Source: Comamonadaceae bacterium UBA4962 (lineage in GTDB: Bacteria > Pseudomonadota > Gammaproteobacteria > Burkholderiales > Burkholderiaceae_C). Taken from it: 64,000 bases of DNA. Positions 7,796 to 15,269 of this stretch are shown here, piece after piece. The DNA lies in contig DHAE01000030.1 in NCBI GenBank assembly GCA_002397315.1, positions 1-64,000 of the forward strand, read 5' to 3'. Position 1 is the first letter of the stretch. Each line of letters starts with the position of its first letter. The notes beneath the pieces are model-generated. The model worked only from the letters and a program-made list of their open reading frames with translations, did not search any database and was not told where the DNA came from. Position numbers and translations under genes: made by a program.

Positions 7796-8719
7796 ATGCC
7801 AAGCACCGCACTTTCCGCTCATGCGGCCGGAACACGGCCTGACCGCCCCCCGCGCGCACCGCGCACGCAGCGCGCGCTGTCGTACGTGGATTCGCTCACG
7901 CCGCACCTGTTCGTGCCGGGCCCGGCGCGGCCGGTGCGCGCGAAGATGCGGCATCTCTCGGCCGATACGCAGGTGCTGCCGCACAGCCATCCGTGGGCGC
8001 AGGTGGCGGTGTCCACCACGGGCGCGATCCGGCTCACCGTGGCGCAGGGCACGTACATCGTGCCGCCCTCGCGGGCGCTCTGGATTCCTCCGGGCGTGGA
8101 GCACACGGTGACCATGGTGGAGAGCGCCGACCTGCGCACGCTCTACCTGCACCAGCCGCGCGGGCGCTGCGGCCCGGGCGTGCCGCGCGCCGAAGAAGCC
8201 CCGTGGCGGCAGTGCCGCGTGCTGGAGGTGTCGGACCTGCTGCGCGCGCTGGTGCGCGAGATGCCGTGCGAGCCCGACGATGCGCCCCCGCCCTCCGAAG
8301 CGGCGCTGCGGCGGGAGCGCCTGCTGAGCGCGCTGGTGCTCGACGAGCTGCGCCGCGCGCCGGTGGTGCGCCTGGGCGTGGACCTGCCGCGCGACAAGCG
8401 GCTGCGCCACCTGTGCGAGGCGGTGCTGGCCGACCCCACCCGCCACGCGACGCTGGCCGACTGGGCGCGCGACACTGGGGCCAGCCCGCGCACGGTGGCG
8501 CGGCTCTTCCGCACCGAACTGCGCACCACCTTCACGCAGTGGCGCCAGCAGGTGGTGCTGGCGAAGGCGGTGGCGCTGGCGGCCTCGCGCCAGCCGATGG
8601 GGCAGATCGCGGCCGAACTGGGCTACGGCCCGAGCGCCTTCAGCGCGATGGTGCGGCGCACGGTGGGCATGGCGCCGGGGCGCTTCCTGGGCACGCAGGC
8701 CGGGCCGCGCGGCGGCTGA
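7796..8719 (+). CDS. AraC-family transcriptional regulator with N-terminal cupin
   Basis: A 307-residue regulator. Residues about 45-125 form a cupin-like sensor (LPHSHPWAQVAVSTTG, then IVPPSRALWIPPGVEHTV), characteristic of the AraC subgroup that includes NimR. The C-terminal 100 residues contain two helix-turn-helix motifs: one around TLADWARDTGASPRTVARLF and one around QIAAELGYGPSAFSAMVRR. It is divergent from an MFS exporter, and in this subgroup the regulator commonly represses or senses substrates of such an exporter. The start at 7796 gives an unusual proline-rich N-terminal tail of about 25 residues; a later start is possible. Confidence 0.88.
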   Translation: MPSTALSAHAAGTRPDRPPRAPRTQRALSYVDSLTPHLFVPGPARPVRAKMRHLSADTQVLPHSHPWAQVAVSTTGAIRLTVAQGTYIVPPSRALWIPPGVEHTVTMVESADLRTLYLHQPRGRCGPGVPRAEEAPWRQCRVLEVSDLLRALVREMPCEPDDAPPPSEAALRRERLLSALVLDELRRAPVVRLGVDLPRDKRLRHLCEAVLADPTRHATLADWARDTGASPRTVARLFRTELRTTFTQWRQQVVLAKAVALAASRQPMGQIAAELGYGPSAFSAMVRRTVGMAPGRFLGTQAGPRGG

Positions 8720-8745
8720 CGGGGGTTTTGTGTATCGTGGCGGCC

Positions 8746-9375
8746 ATGACGACCACCGCCCGCACCCTCCACAGCTACGAGCCGCGCAGCGGCCACCGCC
8801 TGCCGCACGACCCCTTCAACGCCATCGTGGGGCCGCGTCCGATCGGCTGGATCAGCACGCGCAGCGCCGAGGGCACGCTGAACCTCGCGCCCTACAGCTT
8901 CTTCAACGCCTTCAACTACGTGCCGCCCATCGTGGGCTTCGCCAGCATCGGCGCGAAGGACACGCTGGCCAACGTGCAGGCCACCGGCGAATTCGTCTGG
9001 AACCTCGCCACGCGCGATCTGGCGGAGGCGATGAACCAGAGCTGCGCGGCCGTGCCGCCCGAGGTGGACGAGTTCGCGCTGGCCGGCCTCACGCCCCTGC
9101 CCTCGGAGCGCGTCGCCCCGCCGCGCGTGGCCGAAAGCCCCGTCACCTTCGAATGCCGCTGCACGCAGATCCTGCAGCTGCAGGGCGCGGACGGCGTGCA
9201 GGTGCCGACCTGGCTGGTGCTCGGCGAAGTGGTGATGATCCACATCGACACGGCCCTGCTGAAGGACGGCGTGTACGACACCGCGACCGCCGGGCACATC
9301 CTGCGCGCGGGCGGGCCGGCGGACTATTTCTCGGTGGGGCCGGAGCAGAAGTTCAAGATGTACCGGCCGCGGTGA
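8746..9375 (+). CDS. Flavin reductase-like (FMN-binding split barrel) protein
   Basis: A 209-residue protein of the flavin reductase-like domain family. The features are GPRPIGWISTRSAEGTLNLAPYSFFNAF near residues 25-55, where the RPIGWIST and NLAPYSFFN elements bind FMN, and IGAKDTLANVQATGEFVWN. Members reduce free flavin or act as flavoprotein oxidoreductases of unknown substrate. The start at ATG 8746 (MTTTARTLHSYEPRSGH) is 26 bases after the AraC gene; the open frame continues upstream only as a shadow. Same-strand spacing allows cotranscription with the regulator. Confidence 0.85.
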   Translation: MTTTARTLHSYEPRSGHRLPHDPFNAIVGPRPIGWISTRSAEGTLNLAPYSFFNAFNYVPPIVGFASIGAKDTLANVQATGEFVWNLATRDLAEAMNQSCAAVPPEVDEFALAGLTPLPSERVAPPRVAESPVTFECRCTQILQLQGADGVQVPTWLVLGEVVMIHIDTALLKDGVYDTATAGHILRAGGPADYFSVGPEQKFKMYRPR

Positions 9376-9502
9376 GCCACGGCGGTGCGGCAGCGCTTAT
9401 GCTCATGCATGGCAGCGTTTCCCCATCCGCATTCCCCTGCCGGGCAGCCGCCCCGCTGCCCCCATGGCGCCCGCGCAGGACTTTCCTGAGAGAACCCAGA
9501 CC

Positions 9503-9709
9503 ATGAACGCCACCCGACTCGTCGCCCTGGCCCTCATCGTGGCCGGCGCCTACGGCGGCTTCAGCTACACGAAGGACACCACCGTGGTGAAGCTCGGTCC
9601 GCTGGAGATTTCCGCCAAGGAAAAGGAACGCGTCAACGTTCCGCTGTGGCTCGGCATCGGAGCCATTGCCGTGGGCGGGTTGCTGCTGGCGGTGGGCGGC
9701 CGGAAATAG
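9503..9709 (+). CDS. Small two-TM protein, 68 aa (DUF3185-like)
   Basis: Read from the ATG at 9503: MNATRLVALALIVAGAYGGF forms the first membrane segment, a short extracytoplasmic part (KLGPLEISAKEKERVN) follows, and residues about 48-66 form the second segment ending GGRK. The layout resembles DUF3185-type small membrane proteins. Function unknown. The frame upstream of 9503 has no start signal preferred over this ATG. Confidence 0.65.
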   Translation: MNATRLVALALIVAGAYGGFSYTKDTTVVKLGPLEISAKEKERVNVPLWLGIGAIAVGGLLLAVGGRK

Positions 9710-9725
9710 CGCGGTCCGCCATCTG

Positions 9726-10034
9726 ATGGCCCCCTTCGCCCGGCGCTTTCCCTTCCTCGCCCGCCACGGGTTCGGGCTGCTGTGCACGCTCCTGGGCCTG
9801 GCGCCGCTGTTGCTGCTGCTGGTCTGGTGGCCGCTGGCCGCGCTGCTGGAGTGCACCGGCAACGAAGGATCGGGCATGCACTGCGCCGCCGCGCCGGGGC
9901 TGTCCGACGTGGCCTATGCGGTGTTCCTGACGGGCGCATGGGGGTCGATGTTCACGCTGCCGGCGGCGCTGACGCTGTACCTGATCGGCGCGGGCCTGCG
10001 CTGGCTGCTGCGCAAGCCCGCGGCGCGGCGGTGA
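9726..10034 (+). CDS. Hypothetical two-TM membrane protein, 102 aa
   Basis: A small protein with hydrophobic segments at about residues 17-40 and 62-90, joined by a loop with two cysteines (LECTGNEGSGMHC). The basic N-terminus and C-terminus (LLRKPAARR) suggest both ends are cytosolic. It starts 16 bases after the preceding small membrane protein and may be in the same transcript. I do not recognise a family. Confidence 0.55.
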   Translation: MAPFARRFPFLARHGFGLLCTLLGLAPLLLLLVWWPLAALLECTGNEGSGMHCAAAPGLSDVAYAVFLTGAWGSMFTLPAALTLYLIGAGLRWLLRKPAARR

Positions 10035-10060
10035 AGCGCATCCGCCTTCCCCCCATCGCG

Positions 10061-10561
10061 CTATGCGGCCGTCGATGGCGCCTCGTCCTTGTCGGCCTGA
10101 CCGCCAGCGCTCAGCGGCAGCGCAATGCCCGATGCGGCGAACACCTCGCGCACCACGCCCAGCGCATTGAGCGCGGCCGGAAAGCCGGCGTAGACCGCCA
10201 TCTGCATCACCACCTCGACGATCTCTTCCGGGCTGCAGCCCACGTGCAGCGCCGCATGCACGTGGACGCGCAGTTGCGGTAGCGCATGGCCCATGGCGCA
10301 CAGGGCCGCCACGGTGGCCAGCTCGCGTTCGCGCAGGCCCAGCGCAGGGCGCGAATAGATGTCGCCGAACGGGAATTCCAGCAGCAGGCGGGCGAAGTCG
10401 GGGAAGGACTGTGCCAGTTGCTCGACCACGGCGAGGCCCGCGGGGCCGTCCACCTGGGCCAGCATGCGGGCGCCGCGCTCGTGGCGCGCGTTGTCGATGT
10501 ACGGGGCCGTCGTCGGGCTACCGTGTGATGCGGAGGTCAGCGGGTGGGTTGCGTGGGGCAT
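10061..10561 (-). CDS. Carboxymuconolactone decarboxylase (CMD/AhpD-like) family protein
   Basis: A 166-residue protein of the CMD fold. The core LRERELATVAALCAMGHALPQLRVHV, followed by GCSPEEIVEVVMQMAVYAGFPAALNAL, matches the CMD domain; it lacks the CxxC of AhpD, so it is closer to gamma-carboxymuconolactone decarboxylase proteins. The substrate is unknown. The ATG at 10561 has an AAAGGA ribosome-binding site; the longer open frame upstream reads through the divergent LysR gene and is not coding. It is divergent from the LysR regulator at 10647, which probably controls it. Confidence 0.85.
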   Translation of the reverse strand: MPHATHPLTSASHGSPTTAPYIDNARHERGARMLAQVDGPAGLAVVEQLAQSFPDFARLLLEFPFGDIYSRPALGLRERELATVAALCAMGHALPQLRVHVHAALHVGCSPEEIVEVVMQMAVYAGFPAALNALGVVREVFAASGIALPLSAGGQADKDEAPSTAA

Positions 10562-10601
10562 GCCAGGTCCTTTCAGGTGTCTTGGCTGCCAATGTAGGAG
10601 G

Positions 10602-10617
10602 CCTGGAGCGCTCCAGG
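10602..10617. promoter_or_regulatory. 16-bp perfect palindrome in CMD/LysR divergent region
   Basis: CCTGGAGC followed by its exact reverse complement GCTCCAGG. It lies near the middle of the 85-base spacer between the two divergent start codons, as expected for a LysR-type regulator binding site. A second short repeat, ATACC and GGTAT separated by five T residues (10634-10648), overlaps the LysR start codon and could mediate autoregulation. Confidence 0.55.
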
Positions 10618-10646
10618 AATGACCGTTTTGGTGATACCTTTTTGGT

Positions 10647-11543
10647 ATGTCCCAAAAACTCGATTCCCGTTCGCTGGCCCTCTTCCTGGCGGTGGCCGAT
10701 GCGTTGAGCTTTCGGCAGGCGGCGGAAGCGCTGCATCTTTCGCAGCCGCCCCTGAGCCGCGCGATCCGCGAGCTGGAGGCACGGCTGGGCATGCCGCTTT
10801 TCGATCGCCACGCCCGTGGCGTGCATCTCACGCAAGCGGGGCATCGGCTGCTGCCCTATGCGCGCGGCGTGGCCGATCTGCTGCGGCAGGCCAAGGCCGC
10901 CTTCCAGGTCGCCGCCGTGCCGGCCACGCTGCGGCTGGGGCTGACCAGCGCGGCCGAGCCGGCCTGGTTCCGGGGGCTGGCCGATCGCGTGCAGGCGCTG
11001 CAGCCCGGGGTGCGGGTGGAGGTGGCGTCGGACACCTCGCCGCGGCTGGTACGGCAGTTGCGCGCGGGCCGGCTCGATGCCGCCATCGTCGCGATGCCGA
11101 CGGACGTGCGCGGGCTGGAGGTGCAGGAACTGGACCGGTTGCCCATGGTGGTGGCGATACCCTCCACGCACCCGCTGGCGCGGCGCCGGCTGCTGCGGCT
11201 GGCCGATCTGGCGGATGGGCCCGTCTTCTGGTTCGAGCGGGCCCGGCAACCGGCGTTCTACGACCACTGCGAGCAGGTGTTCGCGCGGCACCGCTTCGCG
11301 CCGCACCGGCTGCGCGAGCCGGCGGACCACCACGTCCTGCTGGCCGAGGTCGCGGCCGGGCGGGGGGTGGCGCTGCTGGCCGGTTCGTTCGCCGGGCTGA
11401 GGCGCACGGGCGTGGCCTATCGCCGGCTGGCCGAGGGGGACGCGCTGGCCCTGGGGCTGGGACTGGCCGTGCTGCCGGGGCCCGGCTGCTCTGCCCTGCA
11501 AGGGCTGCTGATACAGGCCCGAGATACGGCGGCGCAACGCTGA
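10647..11543 (+). CDS. LysR-family transcriptional regulator
   Basis: A 298-residue regulator of normal LysR length. The N-terminal winged helix-turn-helix spans about residues 8-65 (FLAVADALSFRQAAEALHLS, then AIRELEARLGMPLFDRHARG), and residues about 90-295 form the periplasmic-binding-protein-like effector domain (LRLGLTSAAEPAWFRGLADR). It is divergent from the CMD-family gene. LysR proteins usually activate the divergent gene on binding a metabolite; here that metabolite is unknown but probably a substrate of the CMD enzyme pathway. Confidence 0.9.
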   Translation: MSQKLDSRSLALFLAVADALSFRQAAEALHLSQPPLSRAIRELEARLGMPLFDRHARGVHLTQAGHRLLPYARGVADLLRQAKAAFQVAAVPATLRLGLTSAAEPAWFRGLADRVQALQPGVRVEVASDTSPRLVRQLRAGRLDAAIVAMPTDVRGLEVQELDRLPMVVAIPSTHPLARRRLLRLADLADGPVFWFERARQPAFYDHCEQVFARHRFAPHRLREPADHHVLLAEVAAGRGVALLAGSFAGLRRTGVAYRRLAEGDALALGLGLAVLPGPGCSALQGLLIQARDTAAQR

Positions 11544-11575
11544 ATTTCCATCCGGTCTGTCGCGTCGCCACTCAT

Positions 11576-11592
11576 GGTTGTACGATACAACC
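11576..11592. promoter_or_regulatory. Operator-like palindrome upstream of the MarR-GNAT gene
   Basis: GGTTGTA-CGA-TACAACC, a perfect seven-base inverted repeat with a three-base spacer, centred 28 bases before the ATG at 11612. Length and symmetry fit a MarR-family operator, so autorepression by the downstream gene is likely. This is inferred from position and symmetry only. Confidence 0.6.
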
Positions 11593-11611
11593 AAACAGGA
11601 GCTATTGCGCC

Positions 11612-12592
11612 ATGGACCCATCGGCAGATTTCATCGAGGACGTCCGTTCAGCCTCCCGCGCCATGGTGCGGGCCCTGGGCTTCATGGGAGGCGACTTCGC
11701 CGGCACCGATCTTTCGCCTTCGGCCGTGCATGCGCTGATCGAGATCGAGCAGGGCGAGGGCCGGCTCTCCGCGCGGGAATTGGGCGAGCGGCTGCGGCTG
11801 GAGAAGTCCAGCGTGAGCCGCATGCTGCGCAAGCTGATCGATACGGGCCTGGTGCGGGAGTGCGCCGCGGCGGACGATGCGCGCGTGAAGTGGCTGGCGC
11901 CGACCGCGCAGGGCCGGAGCCGGGTGGCATCCATCCATGCGTTCGCCCGGGCACAGGTGACGGGCGCGATGGCGCAGATGCCGCCGCAGCAATACCGCAT
12001 GGTGCTGGAGGGCATGCGCCTCTATGCCGATGCGCTGGAGCGCTCCTGCGATGCGGGTACCGGGTCTGCGGTATCGCCGCCTGCTGCGCCGATCACGCTG
12101 CATTCCGGCTACCGCACCGGGCTGATCGCCCGCATCACCGAGATGCACGCGCTCTACTATGCGCGCCAGGTGGATTTCGGCCCGCGGTTTGAGGCCGTGG
12201 TGGCGAAGGGTCTGGCGAACTTCTGCGCCCGCCCCGGCCTGCACGAAGCGGCCGGGCCGGGCCGGCTCTGGTGGGCCGAATCGCGGGGGCGCATCGTGGG
12301 CTCGGTGGCCATCGACGGCGAAGACTTGGGACCAGGCATCGCCCACCTGCGCTGGTTCATCGTGGACGACGGGGTGCGCGGTGCCGGCGTGGGCCGCCGG
12401 CTGCTGGAGGCAGCGCTGGCTTTCGTGGACGAGCGGCCCGCGTTCCGGGAGACGCAGCTATGGACCTTCAGCGGCCTGCATGCGGCGCGCAGCCTCTACG
12501 AAGCCCATGGTTTCACTTGCGTGGAAGAGCGCCCAGGCGACCAGTGGGGCCAGCGGGTGCTGGAGCAGCGATTCATGAGGCCCCGGCCTTGA
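11612..12592 (+). CDS. MarR-GNAT fusion: regulator with acetyltransferase domain
   Basis: A 326-residue two-domain protein. Residues about 10-150 are a MarR-type winged helix domain (LSARELGERLRLEKSSVSRM is the recognition helix region, followed by an RVKWLAPTAQG wing). Residues about 165-325 are a GNAT N-acetyltransferase with the acetyl-CoA motif RGAGVGRRLLEAAL. Fusions of this type are known in actinobacteria and proteobacteria; the acetyl acceptor is not known. The ATG at 11612 follows an ACAGGAG ribosome-binding site and a MarR-like palindrome. The open frame extending left to 10619 is a shadow of the LysR gene. Confidence 0.88.
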   Translation: MDPSADFIEDVRSASRAMVRALGFMGGDFAGTDLSPSAVHALIEIEQGEGRLSARELGERLRLEKSSVSRMLRKLIDTGLVRECAAADDARVKWLAPTAQGRSRVASIHAFARAQVTGAMAQMPPQQYRMVLEGMRLYADALERSCDAGTGSAVSPPAAPITLHSGYRTGLIARITEMHALYYARQVDFGPRFEAVVAKGLANFCARPGLHEAAGPGRLWWAESRGRIVGSVAIDGEDLGPGIAHLRWFIVDDGVRGAGVGRRLLEAALAFVDERPAFRETQLWTFSGLHAARSLYEAHGFTCVEERPGDQWGQRVLEQRFMRPRP

Positions 12593-12629
12593 GACCCCGT
12601 CAACACGTTCTGAAGGCGCGCGGCCCCCT

Positions 12630-13034
12630 TCAGTTCCCCGTCGGTCCCTGGTGGAACACCAGCTCCTCCACCGGCTGTCCGCCCACCAGATGCTGTTCGA
12701 TGATGCGGTCCATGTTCTCGGGCGTGACGTCGTAGTACCAGGTGCCGTCGGGCTGCACGCACATCACCGGGCCGCCCTTGCAGGCGGCGAAGCAGCTCAC
12801 GCGGCTGCGCTTGACGCGCAGGTCGCCGTCGTTCAGGCCCGCGGCCTTGAACTTCTCGCCCAGGCTGTCGAACAGGGCCTGGGCCTGGCCCTCCTGCGCG
12901 CAGCGCGGGCCGGTGCAGATGAGGATGTGGCGGCGGTAGCTGCCGATCTTGGGCTTGACGACGACGCGCACGCCTTCGGCGGGCGCAGCGGCTGCGGTGG
13001 TGGTGGTGGTGGTGTCGGACGTATCGGTGCTCAT
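12630..13034 (-). CDS. Thioredoxin-like [2Fe-2S] ferredoxin, last gene of the cobalamin operon
   Basis: A 134-residue protein. After a Thr/Ala-rich N-terminal tail it has the thioredoxin-like ferredoxin pattern: ILICTGPRCAQEG with a C-x4-C pair near residue 40, and SCFAACKGGPVMC with further cysteines near residue 80-92; these ligate a 2Fe-2S cluster. Homologues are routinely linked to cobalamin genes. The start at 13034 overlaps the cobJ stop as ATGA, so it is the last member of the operon. A role as electron donor to a reductive step of corrin synthesis is inferred from position. Confidence 0.85.
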   Translation of the reverse strand: MSTDTSDTTTTTTAAAAPAEGVRVVVKPKIGSYRRHILICTGPRCAQEGQAQALFDSLGEKFKAAGLNDGDLRVKRSRVSCFAACKGGPVMCVQPDGTWYYDVTPENMDRIIEQHLVGGQPVEELVFHQGPTGN

Positions 13035-14035
13035 GCTTCTTCCTCGGTCGTGGTGGCCTCGGCGATGGCGAGCGGCTGGGCCAGGGTGTCGCGGATGTAG
13101 TCGGCCGGCAGGCGGTGCCGCAGGGCCAGCGCTTCGATGCTTTCGCCGGCGGCGTGGTCGAGCTGCAGGTTCTCCAGCCAGCCGTTCAGGCCCGTGGAGA
13201 GCGAGCGGCCGGGCCGTTCGCCTTCGCGCGTGGCGCCGCCGTCTTCCACGTCGTATTTGTTGGCGTAGCCGCGCGGCGTGACCATGAGCCCGTGCTGCAC
13301 GATGGTGTTGCTGTTGCCGATGAGCACGGTGCTCAGCATGCCGATGTCGGCATCGCACATGGTGGCCAGGGTGGCGAACTCGATGCGTTCGCGGCGGCGG
13401 TACGCGCTCTTGACGATCGCCACGGGCGTATCGGGGCTGCGGTGGCGCAGGAAGAGCCGCTGGGCTTCCTCGATCTGGCGCGTGCGGCGGCCGCTCTTGG
13501 GGTTGTAGAGCGCGACCACGAAGTCGGCCATGGCGGCGGCGTCGAGCCGGCGCGCGATGGTGGGCCAGGGCGTGAGCAGGTCCGAGAGGGATATGGCGCA
13601 GAAGTCGTGCGTGAGCGGCGCGCCCACGCGGGCCGCGCAGCTGTTGAGGGCCGAGGCGCCGGGCACGATCTCGACCTCGATGCCGCCGGGCTCGACCACG
13701 CCGTTCTCGTCGAAGGCAGGGGGCGTCCAGCCGGCCTGGAACAGCACCTCGAAGGTGGGGCCGGCCATGCCGTACACGCCCGCATCGCCCGAGGAGATGA
13801 GCGCGACCTTCTTGCCCTCACGGGCGCGGGCCAGCGACTCGATGGCGCGGTCGAGCTCCTCGGTCATCGACTTGCGGATGATCTCCTTGCCCTCGATGAG
13901 ATCGGCCACGAGCTTGATGTAGGTGACGTAGCCGATGATGGTGTCGGCCTCGGCGATGGCAGCGCGCGCGCGCGCGGTCATGTGGTCGGTGCTGCCGGGG
14001 CCGATGCCCACGAGCATGATCTTTCCTGCGGACAT
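13031..14035 (-). CDS. cobJ: Precorrin-3B C17-methyltransferase (CobJ/CbiH)
   Basis: A 334-residue SAM-dependent tetrapyrrole methylase that performs ring contraction and C17 methylation. Family motifs: MLVGIGPGSTDHMTARA at the N-terminus, LISSGDAGVYGMAGPTFE near residue 80, VPGASALNSCAARVGAPLTHDF near residue 125, and FVVALYNPKSGRR. After about residue 260 there is an extension of some 75 residues beyond the methylase core (LSTGLNGWLENLQLDHAAGES), which I cannot assign. It lies between the cbiM-like permease (28-base gap) and the ferredoxin (4-base overlap). The extension may interact with the neighbouring ferredoxin, but that is speculation. Confidence 0.92.
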   Translation of the reverse strand: MSAGKIMLVGIGPGSTDHMTARARAAIAEADTIIGYVTYIKLVADLIEGKEIIRKSMTEELDRAIESLARAREGKKVALISSGDAGVYGMAGPTFEVLFQAGWTPPAFDENGVVEPGGIEVEIVPGASALNSCAARVGAPLTHDFCAISLSDLLTPWPTIARRLDAAAMADFVVALYNPKSGRRTRQIEEAQRLFLRHRSPDTPVAIVKSAYRRRERIEFATLATMCDADIGMLSTVLIGNSNTIVQHGLMVTPRGYANKYDVEDGGATREGERPGRSLSTGLNGWLENLQLDHAAGESIEALALRHRLPADYIRDTLAQPLAIAEATTTEEEA

Positions 14036-14063
14036 GTGCGTGTCGTTTCCTGTCGTGTGGAGG

Positions 14064-14723
14064 TCAGGCGGCCGGCAATGCGGGCGCGGCGATGCGCTGC
14101 AGCGTGCGCTCGTCGATGCAGGCGGCGAGCCAGCGGCGGCCGCGCAGGCGGGCGGCGGCGACGGTGATGCCGATGGTGAGCAGCGGCTCCACGGCCACGA
14201 GGCTCAGGTACGACGCGGCGAAGAGCGCCCAGTCGGCCACCGGGGCCGCGTCGCTGCTGATGGAGAGCCAGAAGCCCACCATGAGCGTCACGCCCGCGTA
14301 GTACACGGCATCGAGCTTGAGCACGTTGGCGACGCTGATGCGCTGCATGCGTTTGCCCAGGCCGTGGTGCACCGCGAAGAGCGGCACGGCCAGGCTCAGG
14401 AAGTTGATGGCGAGGTGCGCCAGATCCTGCGGCTCGAAGACCAGGGCCTGCGCGAGCAGCCCCAGCCCGAAGCCGAACAGCGTGGGGATGAAGCCGAACA
14501 GCAGGTAGATCGGCATGGCGCCCACGAAGTGCAGCTCCGACGGGCCCACGGGCATGTGCCAGACCTGCATCAGCACGCTGAAGAAGAACGCGGCGAGCAG
14601 CGTGCGCAGCCAGGCCGTGGGGCTCTTGAGCAGGGGCAGCGCGTGCGCGCCCAAAAGCGCCGTGGCGGCGACGGAGGCATAGGCGATCTTGTCCTGCGAG
14701 AGGATGCCGATTTCGATATGCAT
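14064..14723 (-). CDS. CbiM-like cobalt transport permease (energy-coupling factor type)
   Basis: A 219-residue membrane protein with six or seven hydrophobic segments. It begins MHIEIGIL; in CbiM the N-terminal Met-His segment contributes to the metal site. QVWHMPVGPSELHFVGAMPIY is the other conserved loop. CbiM normally works with CbiN, CbiQ and CbiO, none of which is in the window, so this is a solitary S-component-like protein or uses shared ECF partners. Its position inside the corrin operon supports cobalt uptake as substrate. Confidence 0.8.
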   Translation of the reverse strand: MHIEIGILSQDKIAYASVAATALLGAHALPLLKSPTAWLRTLLAAFFFSVLMQVWHMPVGPSELHFVGAMPIYLLFGFIPTLFGFGLGLLAQALVFEPQDLAHLAINFLSLAVPLFAVHHGLGKRMQRISVANVLKLDAVYYAGVTLMVGFWLSISSDAAPVADWALFAASYLSLVAVEPLLTIGITVAAARLRGRRWLAACIDERTLQRIAAPALPAA

Positions 14724-14780
14724 GGTGGACCTTTCAGTGAGTTGCGGGAGGAATCCGGTTCGAGGCGCTTGCGCGGTGCC

Positions 14781-15269
14781 TCAGCCGGCGTGATCGGACA
14801 TGCCCTGCGGGGCCTGCGCCATGCGCGCGATGGAGACCGTGGCGTTGCGCCCGTCCGGGCCGCGCAGGCGGTGCTTTTCGACGAGCAGCGCCGAGGCGTC
14901 GGCAGCGCCCGCGGCCAGCAGCGCGGCGGCTTCGCTGACCGAGGGCGTGCCCATGTAGCGCAGCACGGTTTCCGACGGGTTGGGAACGGGCACCGCGGCG
15001 AGCTGCGCGGCGGCGTACCAGCGCAGCGGCCAGCCGTGGCGGGCGGCCAGCGAGAGGAAGGCGGCTTCGTCCCGCTTGGCCTCGATGCTGGCGGCCACGG
15101 CCACCTGGGCGATCCGGGCGCCCACCTGGGCGAGCGCTTCGCGCAGGCAGGCCTCGACCGTGGCCTCGGGCGTGCCGCGGTCGCAGCCCAGGCCGATCGC
15201 CAGGCGGACGCCGGAGCCGGTGGCCGCGTCCGGGAACGCAGCGGCGGCGATGGCGGCAGCGGAGATCAC
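14781..15269 (-). CDS. cobE: CobE / CbiG C-terminal domain protein
   Basis: A 162-residue protein starting at a GTG (15269) that overlaps the upstream cbiG stop as GTGA. It matches the CobE/CbiG-C fold: LAIGLGCDRGTPEATVEACL, then VAVAASIEAKRDEAAFLSLA and the NPSETVLRYMGTPSVSEAAALLAAG segment. Together with the separate N-terminal CbiG protein it represents a split CbiG, which opens the delta-lactone of cobalt-precorrin-5A and releases acetaldehyde. CobE alone has an unclear role in the aerobic pathway. Confidence 0.88.
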   Translation of the reverse strand: MISAAAIAAAAFPDAATGSGVRLAIGLGCDRGTPEATVEACLREALAQVGARIAQVAVAASIEAKRDEAAFLSLAARHGWPLRWYAAAQLAAVPVPNPSETVLRYMGTPSVSEAAALLAAGAADASALLVEKHRLRGPDGRNATVSIARMAQAPQGMSDHAG

